DNA of 64,000 nt from Gari tellinella (taxonomy: Eukaryota > Mollusca > Bivalvia > Cardiida > Psammobiidae): NCBI GenBank assembly GCA_922989275.2, contig OV277871.1, positions 28,592,693 through 28,656,692 of the forward strand, read 5' to 3'. Both the position numbers and the translations under genes were made by a program. Numbering within the stretch: position 1 is the first letter of the stretch; each line of letters begins with the position of its first letter. A model generated the notes under the pieces. The model ran no database searches. It saw only the letters and a program-made list of their open reading frames with translations, and had not been told where the DNA came from. This document shows, one piece after another, positions 41,311 through 52,659 of the stretch.

Positions 41311-41759
41311 GCAAATTGAATTGACTCGCTGGGACCATTTAACTTGTTTGTTTTTCATATTCATAATGTAAGTAATCTTATATTTGTTATGCAAACTTTA
41401 AAAAACAACAACCCCAAAATCATAAAATTGCTCTTTTCAAAAGTTGAATTCCATGGGCCTTAATCAAAGAAAGGTATGTACAAATACACGCCACATTTTT
41501 GTTTTGTGCCTTCAACCATAAATTCAAAGAGGATTATCTTCTTTGATGTTATGGCTAAATGCATCATACAATTATAATTTTATACTATCTAATTTCCTTT
41601 CTAGAATATTGTTATTTTCATTCTGAACTTTTTATATTTTCGTCTGTAATAGTTTTGCTAATTAATTAAGCAGTCAGGGAATGGGTTTGTTATAAATGTA
41701 ACTGATACTACTGTAATAAGTTGCAACACGCGTTTCTTGTTTCATGTCGTAAGATGTAC

Positions 41760-41973
41760 TTTAGCCTATTACTCCATAACCAGAAAGTAAAGCAAAATGT
41801 GCCTTAATGTGCATTTGCTTTACTTTCAGTCTGCTTGAAGGTATCATCTTTTAAAATAAAGGTAATCATTCTTATAAAAACTATTCATAATTGTATAACA
41901 TGTGACTAGTTTTCTCAGTTGAGAAAAGAAAGATTAAAGGCACAAAAAGGCGTATTCAGTGGGTTAGTTGGTT
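41760..41973. mobile_element. B-family MITE, decayed
   Basis: CCTATTACTCCATAACC, core AAAGCAAAATGTGCCTTAATG with inverted CATTTGCTTTACTTTCAG. Confidence 0.65.
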
Positions 41974-42039
41974 GACAGGGTATGGATAATCGGGTACTAT
42001 AGTTGTTATTATTACACGTGTATTGCATGTATTTTATGT

Positions 42040-42130
42040 CACGTTACTGTAACATTGTGCACTTCTGTATATATGTTGAACAAAAATGCACTCCTGAATG
42101 GAGGAAAAAAAGATATGAATGAATGAATTA
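42040..42130 (+). repeat. possible LINE 3' end with (GAAT)n tail
   Basis: CACTCCTGAATGGAGGAAAA followed by ATGAATGAATGAATTAG, a common shape of LINE 3' ends. No coding part remains. Confidence 0.35.
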
Positions 42131-42422
42131 GTAAACACGTTTTAGAGCAATAATTTTGATTTTGACATTGGTATAACAGATCCATCTTTATTAACTTAAG
42201 TATGTAGTGTATATGCACATCCATAACCGTCATTATACCCGATGTGCCATTCTATGTGATCTGTGTATGGGTATTCAATGTTTTAGTCGTCACAAATAAA
42301 CGATTGTTGAGAATAGGCGTTGTTTTATTGCTGTTATAAAATATTATGTCTGGTGGACTAAAATAAAACACAAGTTTAACGACCAGAAAAAATTCTGACT
42401 TGGTCAGCTCATCGTCAGTTAA

Positions 42423-42710
42423 GGCTGTGCTCGATTATCAGTCCAGAATTGACGGAATCGAAATCAAGTGGTCTGTAATTCAATTCCAGAACTGTTCTAT
42501 CAATTCTGCCAAAGGAGGCGGTGTGAGCAGAATTGTGATGTATTATCATGGTACAATTTGCCAACGCTTCGACAGCCAAGTTATTATAGCAGGGAACCAG
42601 ACTACCATATTTGCAAGTGTTCAATTCCGGTTTTACTTTATATACAAATTCTATGGAATCGTTCAATACAGTTCTGGAACTGATACTCGAGCAAGCCCTA
42701 AGTAACACAC
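42423..42710. mobile_element. MITE related to 12735-13027
   Basis: TGCTCGATTATCAGTCCAG at left, TGGAACTGATACTCGAGCAAG at right; interior GGTGTGAGCAGAATTGTGA matches the inverse of the other copy. Confidence 0.7.
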
Positions 42711-42869
42711 CCATGAGCTGTCACGTTACAATATCATAGAAGAAATACATGATCGCATTTTTGCCTCGAAGCCACCATAAATTACTTTGGACTTGCTTAC
42801 ACATATATCGGTAAACCCTTAAACTTGTCACTCTCAAAAACGTCATAAAGCGCATTTGCAAACCCTTAA

Positions 42870-43100
42870 CTCTCAATAACGTCGTAAAGCTTTAACTCTC
42901 AATGACGTCATTAAGCGCATTTGCAAAGAGTTTTGATCCTGATCGGACGCCGCATAACGTGGCGTCTGATCCGGATCAAAACTGTTTGCCACTTGTTTTG
43001 AAATAACGTCAGTTATACTACATTAACTCTAACTTTGAAACGATATTGCAGACAGCAATATTGAAGGAGACGCCAATATGGCGGTGAATTGGTAAAAACT
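42870..43100. mobile_element. C-family MITE
   Basis: TTTTGATCCTGATCGGACGC paired with GGCGTCTGATCCGGATCAAAA; flanks GATATTGCAGAC and GGCGGTGAATTGGTAAAAA typical of C. Confidence 0.75.
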
Positions 43101-43121
43101 CAATGAATTTGATCATGAAAA

Positions 43122-43363
43122 GGTTAAGGAGACATATACTGTTTTTTTTACGCATTTCATTAATTCCTCGACTGAAGAAAATAGTTGCGCTTATATGGTC
43201 TTGAATATGTATCATAAGAAATATTTTCTTTATCCTAACAGATGGTAGCTTAAAACAGGCTGATTGTAATGCAGAATGTGCTTTGAGGTGCATTTTACTT
43301 TATTATCAACCTGACTCAAGTAGCCCCATTTCTTTAAAACAGGCTATAGGGTAACGGGTTAAG
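43122..43363. mobile_element. B-family MITE, decayed
   Basis: Left-arm phrase ATTCCTCGACTGAAGAAAATAG, core GCAGAATGTGCTTTGAGGTG, right end ATAGGGTAACGGGTTAA. Confidence 0.7.
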
Positions 43364-43562
43364 ACCATTTTCCAGCTATGGAAAGGACTGTTGGTATAAT
43401 CGATCAATGTATGTTGTTAAATAATGGTTGATAGCATTGTGGATAAACTTATTAAAATAATCAAAATGTGTGAATGAAAGTGAGACTGAATTATTTGAAG
43501 AATCACACCAGCTCACTCACCATATCCTACATATCACTTCGTCTCATTTCATTGGCAACACA

Positions 43563-43955
43563 CAGTAAAACCTCTCGATTATGACCCACCAAGTTGTGTT
43601 TATTATTAGGTGTTTAATGCACGTGTTTGCTTAAAGCAAGTTGACGAGAAGAAGAAAGCTCTAAGAGCTATTTAAAATCTGTTTTACCGTCACATTGCCT
43701 CTAGCTGCCACTTCACCCACTTATATTTTTAACAGTGAAATCGCTTATAACGAAATTGGATATTACGAAATATTGGACATAACAGAAAAAAATGTCTGCC
43801 CAATCTCTAAGTGACGTATATAAAAGTGGTACATACGAAGCGAAATTTGGATACAACGAAAGCAATCAGAGGGTCCCGTTGACTTCGTTATAAGTGAACT
43901 TCACAGTACAATCAATTAGCCTTCATTTTAGTGGTCGTATTAGAGAGGTTTACTG
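43563..43955. mobile_element. D-family MITE split by another TIR element
   Basis: CAGTAAAACCTCTCGATTAT to TAGAGAGGTTTACTGTA, with the right third interrupted by 43730-43910. Confidence 0.75.
43730..43910. mobile_element. TIR element with ACAGTGAAATCGCTTATAAC ends
   Basis: Left ACAGTGAAATCGCTTATAAC, right GTTATAAGTGAACTTCACAGT; repeated ACGAAATTGGATA inside. Nested in a D copy. Confidence 0.7.
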
Positions 43956-44109
43956 TAGCTTAATAAGGGCTGCAATTTTCCGGATTTTTCCTAGATATTC
44001 GGATTTTTCTTAATTTCTCCGGTTGTACGGATTTGGATTTCTGCTCTTACTTTTAAAATCTGAAATTTAATGCGTATTTTACTTAGGGAACATTTTTATA
44101 TTGGTGTAA

Positions 44110-44197
44110 AACAGTTTAGATACAGATCCAGATCTGGATCCAAACTGTTTGTACAGTCATGTAAGTGTTATAGAGTCTGGAAGCGAAAGGGTTAAAG
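44110..44197. repeat. C-family fragment
   Basis: ACAGTTTAGATACAGATCC / GGATCCAAACTGTTTG, ending GAAAGGGTTAA. Confidence 0.6.
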
Positions 44198-44368
44198 GTA
44201 CGAATCGTAAAATCGCGCTTGAAAATTTGGAAATCTTAAGATTTTTATGAGAAACTTCTATATGGTAGCCCTGAAGTGTAGAAAGACGCGATTTTCTCAA
44301 CTATGAATTCTGAAAAAGGCACTATCCGCCTTCCGCACTACAGATTTATTCCAGCTCTATTATGTTGA

Positions 44369-44715
44369 AAATTCAAGATAAGTTTCTTGACAATTCAAGT
44401 TAATATCTTGAAAATTCAAGTTATTGTCTTTAAAATTCAACATACTATCTTGAAAATTCAACATACTATTTTAAAAATTCAAGAGAGTATCTTGAATTTT
44501 CAAGATATTAACTTGAAAATTCAAGATATTATCTTTAATTTTCAAGATAGTATGTTGAATTTTCAAGATAGTATGTTGAAACTTCAAGAAACCTATCTTG
44601 AATTTTGCAAGTTACATGTACTATCTTAAATTTTCAAGATACATGTACGATCTTGAATATTCAAGATATTATCTTGAATTTTCAAGATAATAACTTGAAT
44701 TTTCAAGATAAAAAA
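44369..44715. repeat. array of short palindromes TCTTGAAAATTCAAGA
   Basis: About 17 roughly 20-bp units, each near-palindromic (AATATCTTGAAAATTCAAGA variants). Flanked on both sides by the same-orientation phrase GGCACTATCCG.CTTCCG. The long open frame through it is an artefact. Confidence 0.85.
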
Positions 44716-45037
44716 TAAAAAAAGGTTCCTAAAGTGGCACTATCCGACTTCCGTACAAAACAGATCTCACCAATCAAAAAATTGTTTATGGAATATGTTT
44801 GGTGTCTGCTACATGTACTCAACAAACTCAACATTGCTATATTGTTCTATTTAACGAGGAACCGAGAGGCTGCGATTGAACGCAACTTTTTGCATTCGAC
44901 TGGAATATTATTTAACGCAAAAATATTACTTAACTGAAAAGTGATCAGTCGAATACGGCTATTTTTCATTTTGCTCTATTTAACGAAGAACCGAAAAGGT
45001 TGAGATTTCACTCAACTTTTTTGTATTCGACTAATAA

Positions 45038-45120
45038 TAATAGTAATAAAGACTTTATTTCAAGAGGGTAACACAATTAGAACACACAAGCAACTAAAAT
45101 CCCTTGTGGCCCTCATGGAT
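45038..45120 (-). repeat. probable LINE 3' end with (ATT)n tail
   Basis: In minus orientation it reads GTGTTACCCTCTTGAAATAAAG then TCTTTATTACTATTATTATT, a frequent LINE 3' terminus. No coding remnant. Confidence 0.45.
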
Positions 45121-45169
45121 GTTATTTATCGCAAAACGTATGTCTTAACTGAAACATGATTGCACCTGA

Positions 45170-45265
45170 GTTGAGTCTGAAGTAGTTTTCAAGCATTTGA
45201 TAGATCAGATTTGAGCCTAGGCTCAAATATGACCAATCAAATGCTTGAGAACGATGGCAGACTCA
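45170..45265. repeat. P-family hairpin
   Basis: TTTTCAAGCATTTGATAGATC and inverted ACCAATCAAATGCTTGAGAA around GAGCCTAGGCTC. Confidence 0.75.
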
Positions 45266-45761
45266 AATCAGACGCTTTATAACCTTTGACCCTACTGGCT
45301 CATATAGTTTGGGATTTAGGTACAGTTCAGCACATTTCTAAAGATGTATCATTTCAAACAGACAATACCATGATAAGCCGTCTTCTTTGCTTTATCTTGC
45401 TATACCGTCTTCGGTGAATAAAACGATCAGTCTGTTACAAATACTGACCGTAATATGACAGGATAAGGGCATGATATTCATTCTGCTAAGGTGGTTCGCA
45501 GGTCTGCTCATTCCTTGTCAAACTTCATTGAAACCATGATTAAATTTAAATATACCACACGGAGAGTGATAAATTGTTAAAACAAAATTAAATACAGCAC
45601 CATTTGTTTCTGATAGGACCTTTTGTCGAGAAAAGTTCCATTTTCAATAAACAGGAATATTTTCTTTATATAAAATGATATAACACAATGATACATTCGT
45701 AAGATAGTGTCCATACAAAATAGTTCATGAAATATTTCCTGGAAAAAAGTGTTTATTTTTA

Positions 45762-45830
45762 TCTAATTGGACTTGAACCCAGGACCTTTGGATTGCAAAT
45801 CAATCACTCTACTAACTGAGCTATCGAGGA
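45762..45830 (-). pseudogene. tRNA-like relic (TGC anticodon position)
   Basis: Minus strand: GATAGCTCAGTTAGTAGAG (A box), loop TTTGCAA and GGGTTCAAGTCC (B box). Acceptor and anticodon stems pair poorly, so it is a relic or SINE head. Confidence 0.45.
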
Positions 45831-46177
45831 AGATAATGAAGCTTATCAAACTTTTCTCTATGTACTCTCAGCACATGCTTAAAAGACCACGTTTCCGGAA
45901 CTCGAAATGCGGGCTACTCGCTGTGAACCCACCTTAACAGTACAGGTACTAATGAGATACAGGTTGGCTATATCGTGTCACACCGTATCGCCTTTCAGTC
46001 TATCGCATATGGCGCATAAACTGATACAAAAACCGTAATTCTATTTATCTGAAAATATAACATTTCAAGTAAGCAGTGCTGACCTTGTTAAGACCCCATC
46101 TCAGACACACCTCGTCTTGGATTTCCATGTACATGTAAAACTCATAGGCGTAAAATGATTAAATGGTTGTATCTTCA

Positions 46178-46434
46178 ACCCGTTACCCCATATTCTGTTT
46201 TAAGTTTGCATGACAGGTGACCACTTAAAGCAGGTTGAAAGTAAAACAGGATACACATAAAGGCGCATTCTGTTTTACTTTCAATCTGCTTTAAGCTACA
46301 CTCTGCTAGGATAAAGGAAATAGTTATTAGGTTACATATTGATGACAGTATGAATTTGAACTATTTTCTTTGGTGGAGGAATACATTAGAGGTGTATAAA
46401 ATAAAAATGCGTATTTTTGGAATAATAAAGTACT
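46178..46434. mobile_element. B-family MITE just downstream of the GPCR gene
   Basis: CAACCCGTTACCCCATATTC left end and core AAACAGGATACACATAAAGG; ends about 80 bp from the GPCR stop codon. Confidence 0.75.
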
Positions 46435-46512
46435 AATCACTGCGTTTAACAAATGTGTAATTAATATATGTAAATAGTTTGTTTTCATCACTTGTGCCCT
46501 TATCGATATAAT

Positions 46513-47550
46513 CTAATCCCTTTCACAGAACCATCTCGCGCATTCTCTCAGTAAATCATTCAGTGCCTTCCTAAGACATTTTGTTCGCAATGCATAAACG
46601 AAAGGATTGAAAACCGAGTTCATTGTAAATAGTAAGGAAATGATGACTCTAAAATATCTCTTCTTAGTAATGTCAGGGTTTGGACCGAACATACCCCAAA
46701 CTATAGGCAGTGTGAATATATCAAACATAAACAACAAAACACCAATGGTAACAAGAACGCGTCTTTGTGCCTTCAGATCCAATCTGTTGCTAAACCGTGT
46801 TTCAATATTGCTTTCTGTCGATGTTAGATTTGTTGTTCTATCTGCAGGGAATACTCGCTTCCATGTCGACAGCAACTTACAGAAAAGGAACCCATAAAGT
46901 ATGTTTGTAAATATCATTGGCAACAAGTACCCAGCTGCAATCAACACCAACGCTTTTTTATAATTCTCAGCGAACACAAACTCTATTTGACACATTGTCA
47001 CATTGTGGTGTTGTTCGGCCCATAATATGAATGGAATTGTACACGTACTAACTGCCGTAAACCAAGCAGAAAGTATAAGTAAAACAGATATTTTAAAGCT
47101 TACGGGACCACTGCTATTTGGCTTCTTCATTATTGTCAAAGCTCGATAAATGCATATTCCAAGAATGTGGTATAAGCTAGCACATTGCGATGAGAAAAAG
47201 AAATAAAACGCAAAAGAACACAAAATGAAGTATTTTGACATATTCAAAGTAAGCACACACACTATAATCAAACTTGCGAGGCCAAGAATAAAGTCGTCTA
47301 CTGAAAGACTTAGTATCTGTTTGGCATAATTGGTCCAGGGCTTTCTTCTGTTGACGATGAAGCAGAGGATGATGGTTCCATTGGCTACCATAATCCAGAT
47401 ACAGGCCAGAAAGCCGACTAACTGCAAGACAGGAATAGCGACGACGTTGTCCCCCGTTGTGGTTCCAAAACTTTCAAACGTTTCGTTCTTCATTGCTGCA
47501 GTGGAAAAGAAACTTATCCCTTTACTGCCTAACATGAGCACGTGGTGCAA
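46513..47550 (-). CDS. class A-like G protein-coupled receptor, intronless
   Basis: One uninterrupted 345-codon frame with seven hydrophobic segments at about residues 36-66 (TM1, Asn in VANGTI), 78-102 (TM2, LSLSVDD), 109-141 (TM3), 153-177 (TM4, Trp in SAWF), 198-226 (TM5, Pro in YLLPMI), 264-288 (TM6) and 300-321 (TM7, NPFVY). Cys111 and Cys187 can form the usual extracellular disulphide. The TM3 end is CIYRAL instead of DRY, and TM6 has FDIFTLP where CWxP is usual, so signalling may be atypical. A short basic helix 8 (RTKCLRKALNDLLREC) follows. Met20 (MKNETF, N-glycosylation site) is an equally good start at 47493. Ligand unknown; an aminergic or orphan mollusc receptor is possible. Confidence 0.85.
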   Translation of the reverse strand: MHHVLMLGSKGISFFSTAAMKNETFESFGTTTGDNVVAIPVLQLVGFLACIWIMVANGTIILCFIVNRRKPWTNYAKQILSLSVDDFILGLASLIIVCVLTLNMSKYFILCSFAFYFFFSSQCASLYHILGICIYRALTIMKKPNSSGPVSFKISVLLILSAWFTAVSTCTIPFILWAEQHHNVTMCQIEFVFAENYKKALVLIAAGYLLPMIFTNILYGFLFCKLLSTWKRVFPADRTTNLTSTESNIETRFSNRLDLKAQRRVLVTIGVLLFMFDIFTLPIVWGMFGPNPDITKKRYFRVIISLLFTMNSVFNPFVYALRTKCLRKALNDLLRECARWFCERD

Positions 47551-47559
47551 ACAGTTTGA

Positions 47560-48190
47560 ACCCGTTCAATACGATTTTCAATCCCATTGAAAAATATGTC
47601 GTTCAATTCGTACATGTATTGATACAATTGTTCAAGGAGCGGGACTTGTGGATACGCTTCACAGAGGAGGTGGAGCATGTATGCATTTTTCATTCGGGAA
47701 TTAATCTTTGGAACTCGGACAGTAATCATTTGGCGGATTTTTATTTCTTAACAGATGTATGCCTTCCAATTAGCGGAAACCATGATTACCGACTCAAACT
47801 CTTCTTTTTTAATGATAATAAATTGCAAGAAAATTGATATGTATAAACAGCAGCTGTCTGCGTTTCTCTATGACAACAAACTCGATATATTTATCCTACT
47901 TTAAAAATCATTTTCAAATGACGTCAAATCGGCATTTTTGCACCAAACTGTCAAGTTGATGACGTTAGAATGTAAACAATGGAACTTATTGTTTTTGGCT
48001 TTCGAATGTACACAGCTTCAGTAATGCGGTCATGGTTGTTCCTTATAGGGTACATATTATTCGTGTTATCAATCTCTATTATGAATTAAACATACATATG
48101 AACTAACAAAATGTTCATTTACTATTAGAAATAACAGCAAATAAATAGTAAATGGTTTCTGTCGTTCCTGTCGCTTGAACGCCGAAAACA
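47560..48190. repeat. upstream GPCR flank, copy 2 of the 40895-41310 repeat
   Basis: Two blocks (47560-47700 and 48000-48190) match the first copy; about 300 bp between them are extra. It could contain the GPCR promoter, but no motif decides this. Confidence 0.5.
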
Positions 48191-48711
48191 ATCAGTTCAT
48201 TTTTATAAAATTGCATGGTATCCGGCCAGGATTAATACAATTTCATTTTGGCACCCTTCTAAATGTATCTTCAATCGCTACCTAAAATCTATTTTTAAGA
48301 AAACAATGCAAACGGTCATTTTAACGGAAGATAAAATTGCAATGAATGAGTAATTAAGGATGGATGAGTTTGGGTTTTACGGCAGTTCGACACTGAACAG
48401 GTCATATAGCGCCGATATATTCAAATTTCGAAAATAAAATTAAGTTTTCCATAAAATCATTTAAATTTAAGGTAGGCTCTATTTGCTTTATATTAAACTG
48501 TTATGAAAGCGAGCATTTTGATAACATGTGTGACGTCATAAATTGCCACTCGTTACATAGCACGCTTACAAATAAGAAACACAGTGTGTGAAAAAAGACA
48601 AACTTAATCATTCTTGTTTTTCGTTATAATTGTTGATGATAGTGTTTAATACTCATGTATGCCGTTATATTTAGTCATAAAGCACCAGTACCAAATGTTA
48701 TAAAGAGTTTG

Positions 48712-48805
48712 AGTTGAGTCTGAAATCATTCTCAGGCATTTGATTGGTCATATTTAAATCTAGGCTCAAATCTGACTAATCATTTACGTGAGAACGTCTT
48801 CAAAC
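48712..48805. repeat. P-family hairpin
   Basis: GAGTCTGAAATCATTCTCAG, TAAATCTAGGCTCAAATC and inverted GAGAACGTCTTCAAACTG. Confidence 0.6.
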
Positions 48806-49145
48806 TGAACTGAAAAAGCTTTATTTCCTTGGGGCCAGATTACTTGGCACCTGACCATGGTACTAGCTGCCTCAGGCTCACATTTTTAATTTTATCTATG
48901 CATGTGTCATGATGATTCACAACATACATCAAGGCTACATGAATACAAAAATAAATAGATAGCATTATACGTGTTTACAAAACTCTTTAAGTTACATAAT
49001 TTAAATGCAGAAGTGAATAGTTGCTTTCTGTAAACTATACTCACGTTTATTTTATTATATAGAATGATATAAAGATAACTTGTTCCAGTCCTAGCTGATG
49101 TCTCCTCGAATAGCAAATAAAACCCGTGTCAATAGTATGCCATTG

Positions 49146-49346
49146 TTAACCCATTTGCGCCCAGTGGATTCTTCCATGTTTTATATTGGATTAGTCAATT
49201 TTTTATCAAAGGGTTGCCTGGTCAAACTGTTCATTTTCATTTGGTTTATATTGAAATTCCTATCAGCAAATAGTGTAGACTCTGATCAGAGTCTACACTG
49301 TTTGCCTATGTCCCATAAATGGGATCGTGGGCACAAATGGGTGAAT
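49146..49346. mobile_element. H-family element with TTAACCCATTTGCGCCC ends
   Basis: TTAACCCATTTGCGCCCAG and GGGCACAAATGGGT are inverted ends; core GTGTAGACTCTGATCAGAGTCTACAC is a perfect palindrome (49267-49302). Confidence 0.8.
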
Positions 49347-49349
49347 CAC

Positions 49350-50090
49350 ACATTAACGGTGACTCGAATCCACCATAAGCTAATTGTCGGCGTTGTTTAC
49401 AGTATTACCCAAATTTAATCAAATGTTTCAAAATCCGTTAATTTTTATCAAAGTTGTTACCATGGCAAATGAAAAACCAGTTTCATGAACGAAAACATTA
49501 GATACATTGCACAGTTGACTGTAAAGTGATTAAATTTTATGTCTGTTCCTATTTATACACACATTTATAGCATTACTGTTGCATAATAATATTGTTTCTA
49601 TGTTACTATGGTAACCAATGAAAACTATCTTTAGTTCAGCTGCAGTGATATACTTCGATACATGAATAGAGAAAAAATTTAAAATGATATCGATGAAATC
49701 TGATAATCATTTATAGCAAGATTGCACTATGAATTACAGTACAACTTATCTCGAATAGATTTATATATTGTTTAAGTAAATAACCTAAAGGCGAGTGTCA
49801 AACAGTTATGCGGCAGCGTCTGATCTGGAAACAAACTGTTTGAACAAAAACGGTGAAATCGCGGCCAGCTGGCAAAAGATTTATAAAATGAATGACAATT
49901 TACACATGTCGTTAAATCTAAGAGTTCAAAATACATACATGAAGATTTGGTAACAATTTTACTAAAAATGAAATATATGTCTCTGTTTTTGATTACATGG
50001 CAGGCCATTCTGTCTATACCAAGCTGTCCTGTGAGTGTTAAGTACAGGTACGCATACAAAAACAACAACTACTACATGTATATGTTATAG
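49350..50090. other. intergenic, only a C-type palindrome remnant
   Basis: A decayed AAACAGTTATGCGGCAGCGTC..AACTGTTTG lies near 49799-49840. Nothing else recognised. Confidence 0.4.
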
Positions 50091-50094
50091 GTAT

Positions 50095-50570
50095 TAAGTG
50101 TAATCAAGGAATACGTGAAATCCATGAAAATCAGGTGTTTCACGAAAAAACTAAATCTCCAAGGGAAAAGACATAATTTTGAAGCTTTTCGCTGATTTTT
50201 TTTATATAAATATTTGGCAGTTGCTTTTGTTTAAAGTATTGAATCTTACCTAGTTTAGGTCATTAAGTTCAAAGGCAAGAACCACGCTATAAAATATGTT
50301 GTTAACCTTATTAACAATACAGACGTCTTTGTGTTTTTAATTGTCCTGACTTATTTTATTCACATGTGCGAGAAACTTTGTATGAATGTTCATTAAACAA
50401 TGATATTTCAAGAAAGCCAATTTAAAACCAATTGAAATGTCATGGTTGTACAAATCTATAAATTTGATGAAAAAAGGGACATTTCATCAATTCCCTAAAA
50501 CGCCCAGTGATAGCGAGCAATCCCTAAAAAGTTCAGGAATTACGCGTAATCTCTGATTACACTTAATCCC
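50095..50570. mobile_element. TTAA-flanked TIR element
   Basis: TTAAGTGTAATCAAGGAATA at left; TCTGATTACACTTAA at right, inverted and ending in TTAA. Confidence 0.65.
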
Positions 50571-50967
50571 ATGTAACACATATATCATTGATCAGCTCGT
50601 AATAGGGAACTCGTTAGGAACCTCCAATCCAAATAGCAACATCAAAGTATCAGCATTTTATATAAAATTGACAAATTTGAACACTTACCGCAAAACCTGA
50701 ATCCTGAATCTTTAGCCTAAAAAACAAAATATTAAGTCAAAAACATGAAAACGTAAACCGAAATTTCAAATATATTTCTGTTTAGTTACACTACATCAAT
50801 GTTGAACTCATAGGGAGCCTTCATTAAAATACCAGTTTCCTAGTACATGTACCATGAAATATTACTTTATTAGTCATAAAAAGACTTTTTGAGAATCTCA
50901 AGTAATTGAACACATTTCAAACGCCAAAAGGGTCAATTTAGTAGGTAGATCCACATGTTTATAATGT

Positions 50968-51238
50968 TCATATAACACTACTAGAAACTGTTTACGTACT
51001 TGACAGTTTCAGTGACTGTTGTCTTCTTTCTCAAAATTCCAAATGAATGGCTATTTCCGACAGCATGAACTGGGACAAAGGCGTCTACAAGCTGACTCAC
51101 ATCTTGGACTCGCTTTTCGTCAGCAAGTGGCTGACGGAAATAGCCGATGATCCACAGAATCAGTTGGAAGTTTTGAGAAAGATGACAGCAGTCACCGAAA
51201 CTGTCAAGTACGTAAAACGATTCTAGTAGTGTTATAAG
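50968..51238. mobile_element. long-hairpin MITE, arms about 90 bp
   Basis: TATAACACTACTAGAA..CGTACTTGACAGTTTC is mirrored by GAAACTGTCAAGTACG..TTCTAGTAGTGTTATA. Inner arms CAGTGACTG / CAGTCAC and TCTTTCTCAAAA also pair. The open frame across it reads both arms and is not a gene. Confidence 0.85.
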
Positions 51239-51340
51239 ACCATTATATACGGTCACAAGTAGTATTTGTGAGTCTCAACACTTGCATCAATACCTTAACC
51301 AACGCCTATACCAGCGCACCAATTCCCCGAATAGGCAAGC

Positions 51341-51594
51341 TTAACCCATTACCCCAAAGCCTGTTTCTAGGTTTCAAGAAAGACGATTTCTTAAAGCAGG
51401 TTGAAAATAAAACAGACTGTGCCTAAAGGCGCATTCTGCTTTACTTTCAGCCTGCTTTAACTGCTATTATCTGCTAGGATCATAGAAAATATTTGTTTTG
51501 GTATACGTTTATGGCTGTATTAATCGGAACTATTTTCTTCAGTGGAAACATAAATCAAATGCGCTAAAAGGTGCATCTATGGGGAAAGGATTAA
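51341..51594. mobile_element. B-family MITE, complete
   Basis: TTAACCCATTACCCCAAAGC to TATGGGGAAAGGATTAA, core ACTGTGCCTAAAGGCGCATTC. Confidence 0.85.
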
Positions 51595-51876
51595 AATGCA
51601 GACGGCTTTTTTGAAACAGACAACGGGGTAATGAGAATAATATGAAACTCTTACCTTTGTTTTAAAAGGACAAACGTCTTGTTTCTGCACTGAACTGCTA
51701 CAGTGCGACACAACACGTTTTCTGTTTTTAAGCAACAGCGGATGAAACTTTCACAGCAAAATTATAACGTCTTAATAAATTATAACACTCTTATCCCCTG
51801 TTTTAAAAAATCATTGCCTAATCTTTTATTTCAAAGAAAAAATTAACTTTTTCACTTCCAAGATTTATCGTCTGCT

Positions 51877-52092
51877 TTAACCCCTTCACCGCCAAAAGAT
51901 TATCTGCATTGATAATATCTGTATTTTTTTAAAAGTCGGATTTAGGGCTTTTTGATGGAACAAATTATCTTACGAGTGTCGCAAATATTTTGGTCCTCAG
52001 TGATCAAACGCCGCGTTACTACGCGGCGTCTGATCAGGACCCAAACTGTTTGCAAAGTCACATTTTAGCGCCATTGGCAGTGAAAGAGTTCA
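51877..52092. mobile_element. C-family MITE
   Basis: TTAACCCCTTCACCGCC to GGCAGTGAAAGAGTTCAA; palindrome core ACGCCGCGTTACTACGCGGC. Confidence 0.8.
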
Positions 52093-52099
52093 AGCAGTC

Positions 52100-52655
52100 G
52101 ACATCTGACATATCTCTCCTAGGATGAAAATGCCTGGAAATCCCATGAATCCGATATTTTGCTTTATCACCAGAACGCTGACATTTCTAGATTGGAAGGT
52201 CAACAGGAATAAAGCGAGTTGTGCTAATTTGCCCTCCAATAATATAATATAATTATGCGATATAACTATTATGAAAGCAGCCTACGCAAAACCCCTTAAT
52301 AAGCCTATGACGATGAAAGCGTCAATTCTAGTGATGCGTATATGCACGCGTACGAACGGTATATAAAAGAAGTGTACACATGTTCCATGTTCAAAGTGTA
52401 GACAAAGTGTCAGTTTTCAATATATTAAAAAATAATTGTAAATCGTTAAAAATGGGATTGCCTATATAGGAAACTAGAATTATCAATTTGAAGTTCCAAG
52501 GGGTTAATTGGTTTAACACAGCATGTTCGAAATAAAATTCGGTATAATTATTTGCTGCGACCATTGTTAATCATCTTGTATCGGTTGTGAAAATAGCATT
52601 TTATACACGGCCAAGCTTTATAAACACTTTCGGCGCCAAATTAATCATGAGGTGT
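52100..52655. other. intergenic, nothing recognised
   Basis: No exon or repeat boundary supported. Confidence 0.35.
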
Positions 52656-52659
52656 TTAC

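Noticed and set aside
42400..42714. Overlapping frames of about 100 codons on both strands
   Set aside because: They lie inside a MITE whose other copy has the same stop-poor interior; no splice sites or homology recognised.
44387..44629. 80-codon frame with repeated LKIQ
   Set aside because: Direct translation of the TTGAAAATTCAAGA array.
45762..45830. Functional tRNA-Ala gene
   Set aside because: A and B boxes are present, but the acceptor stem and part of the anticodon stem do not pair.
50981..51256. 91-codon minus-strand frame
   Set aside because: It covers both arms of a long hairpin MITE; the plus-strand acceptor- and donor-like sites at the ends are just the inverted repeat.
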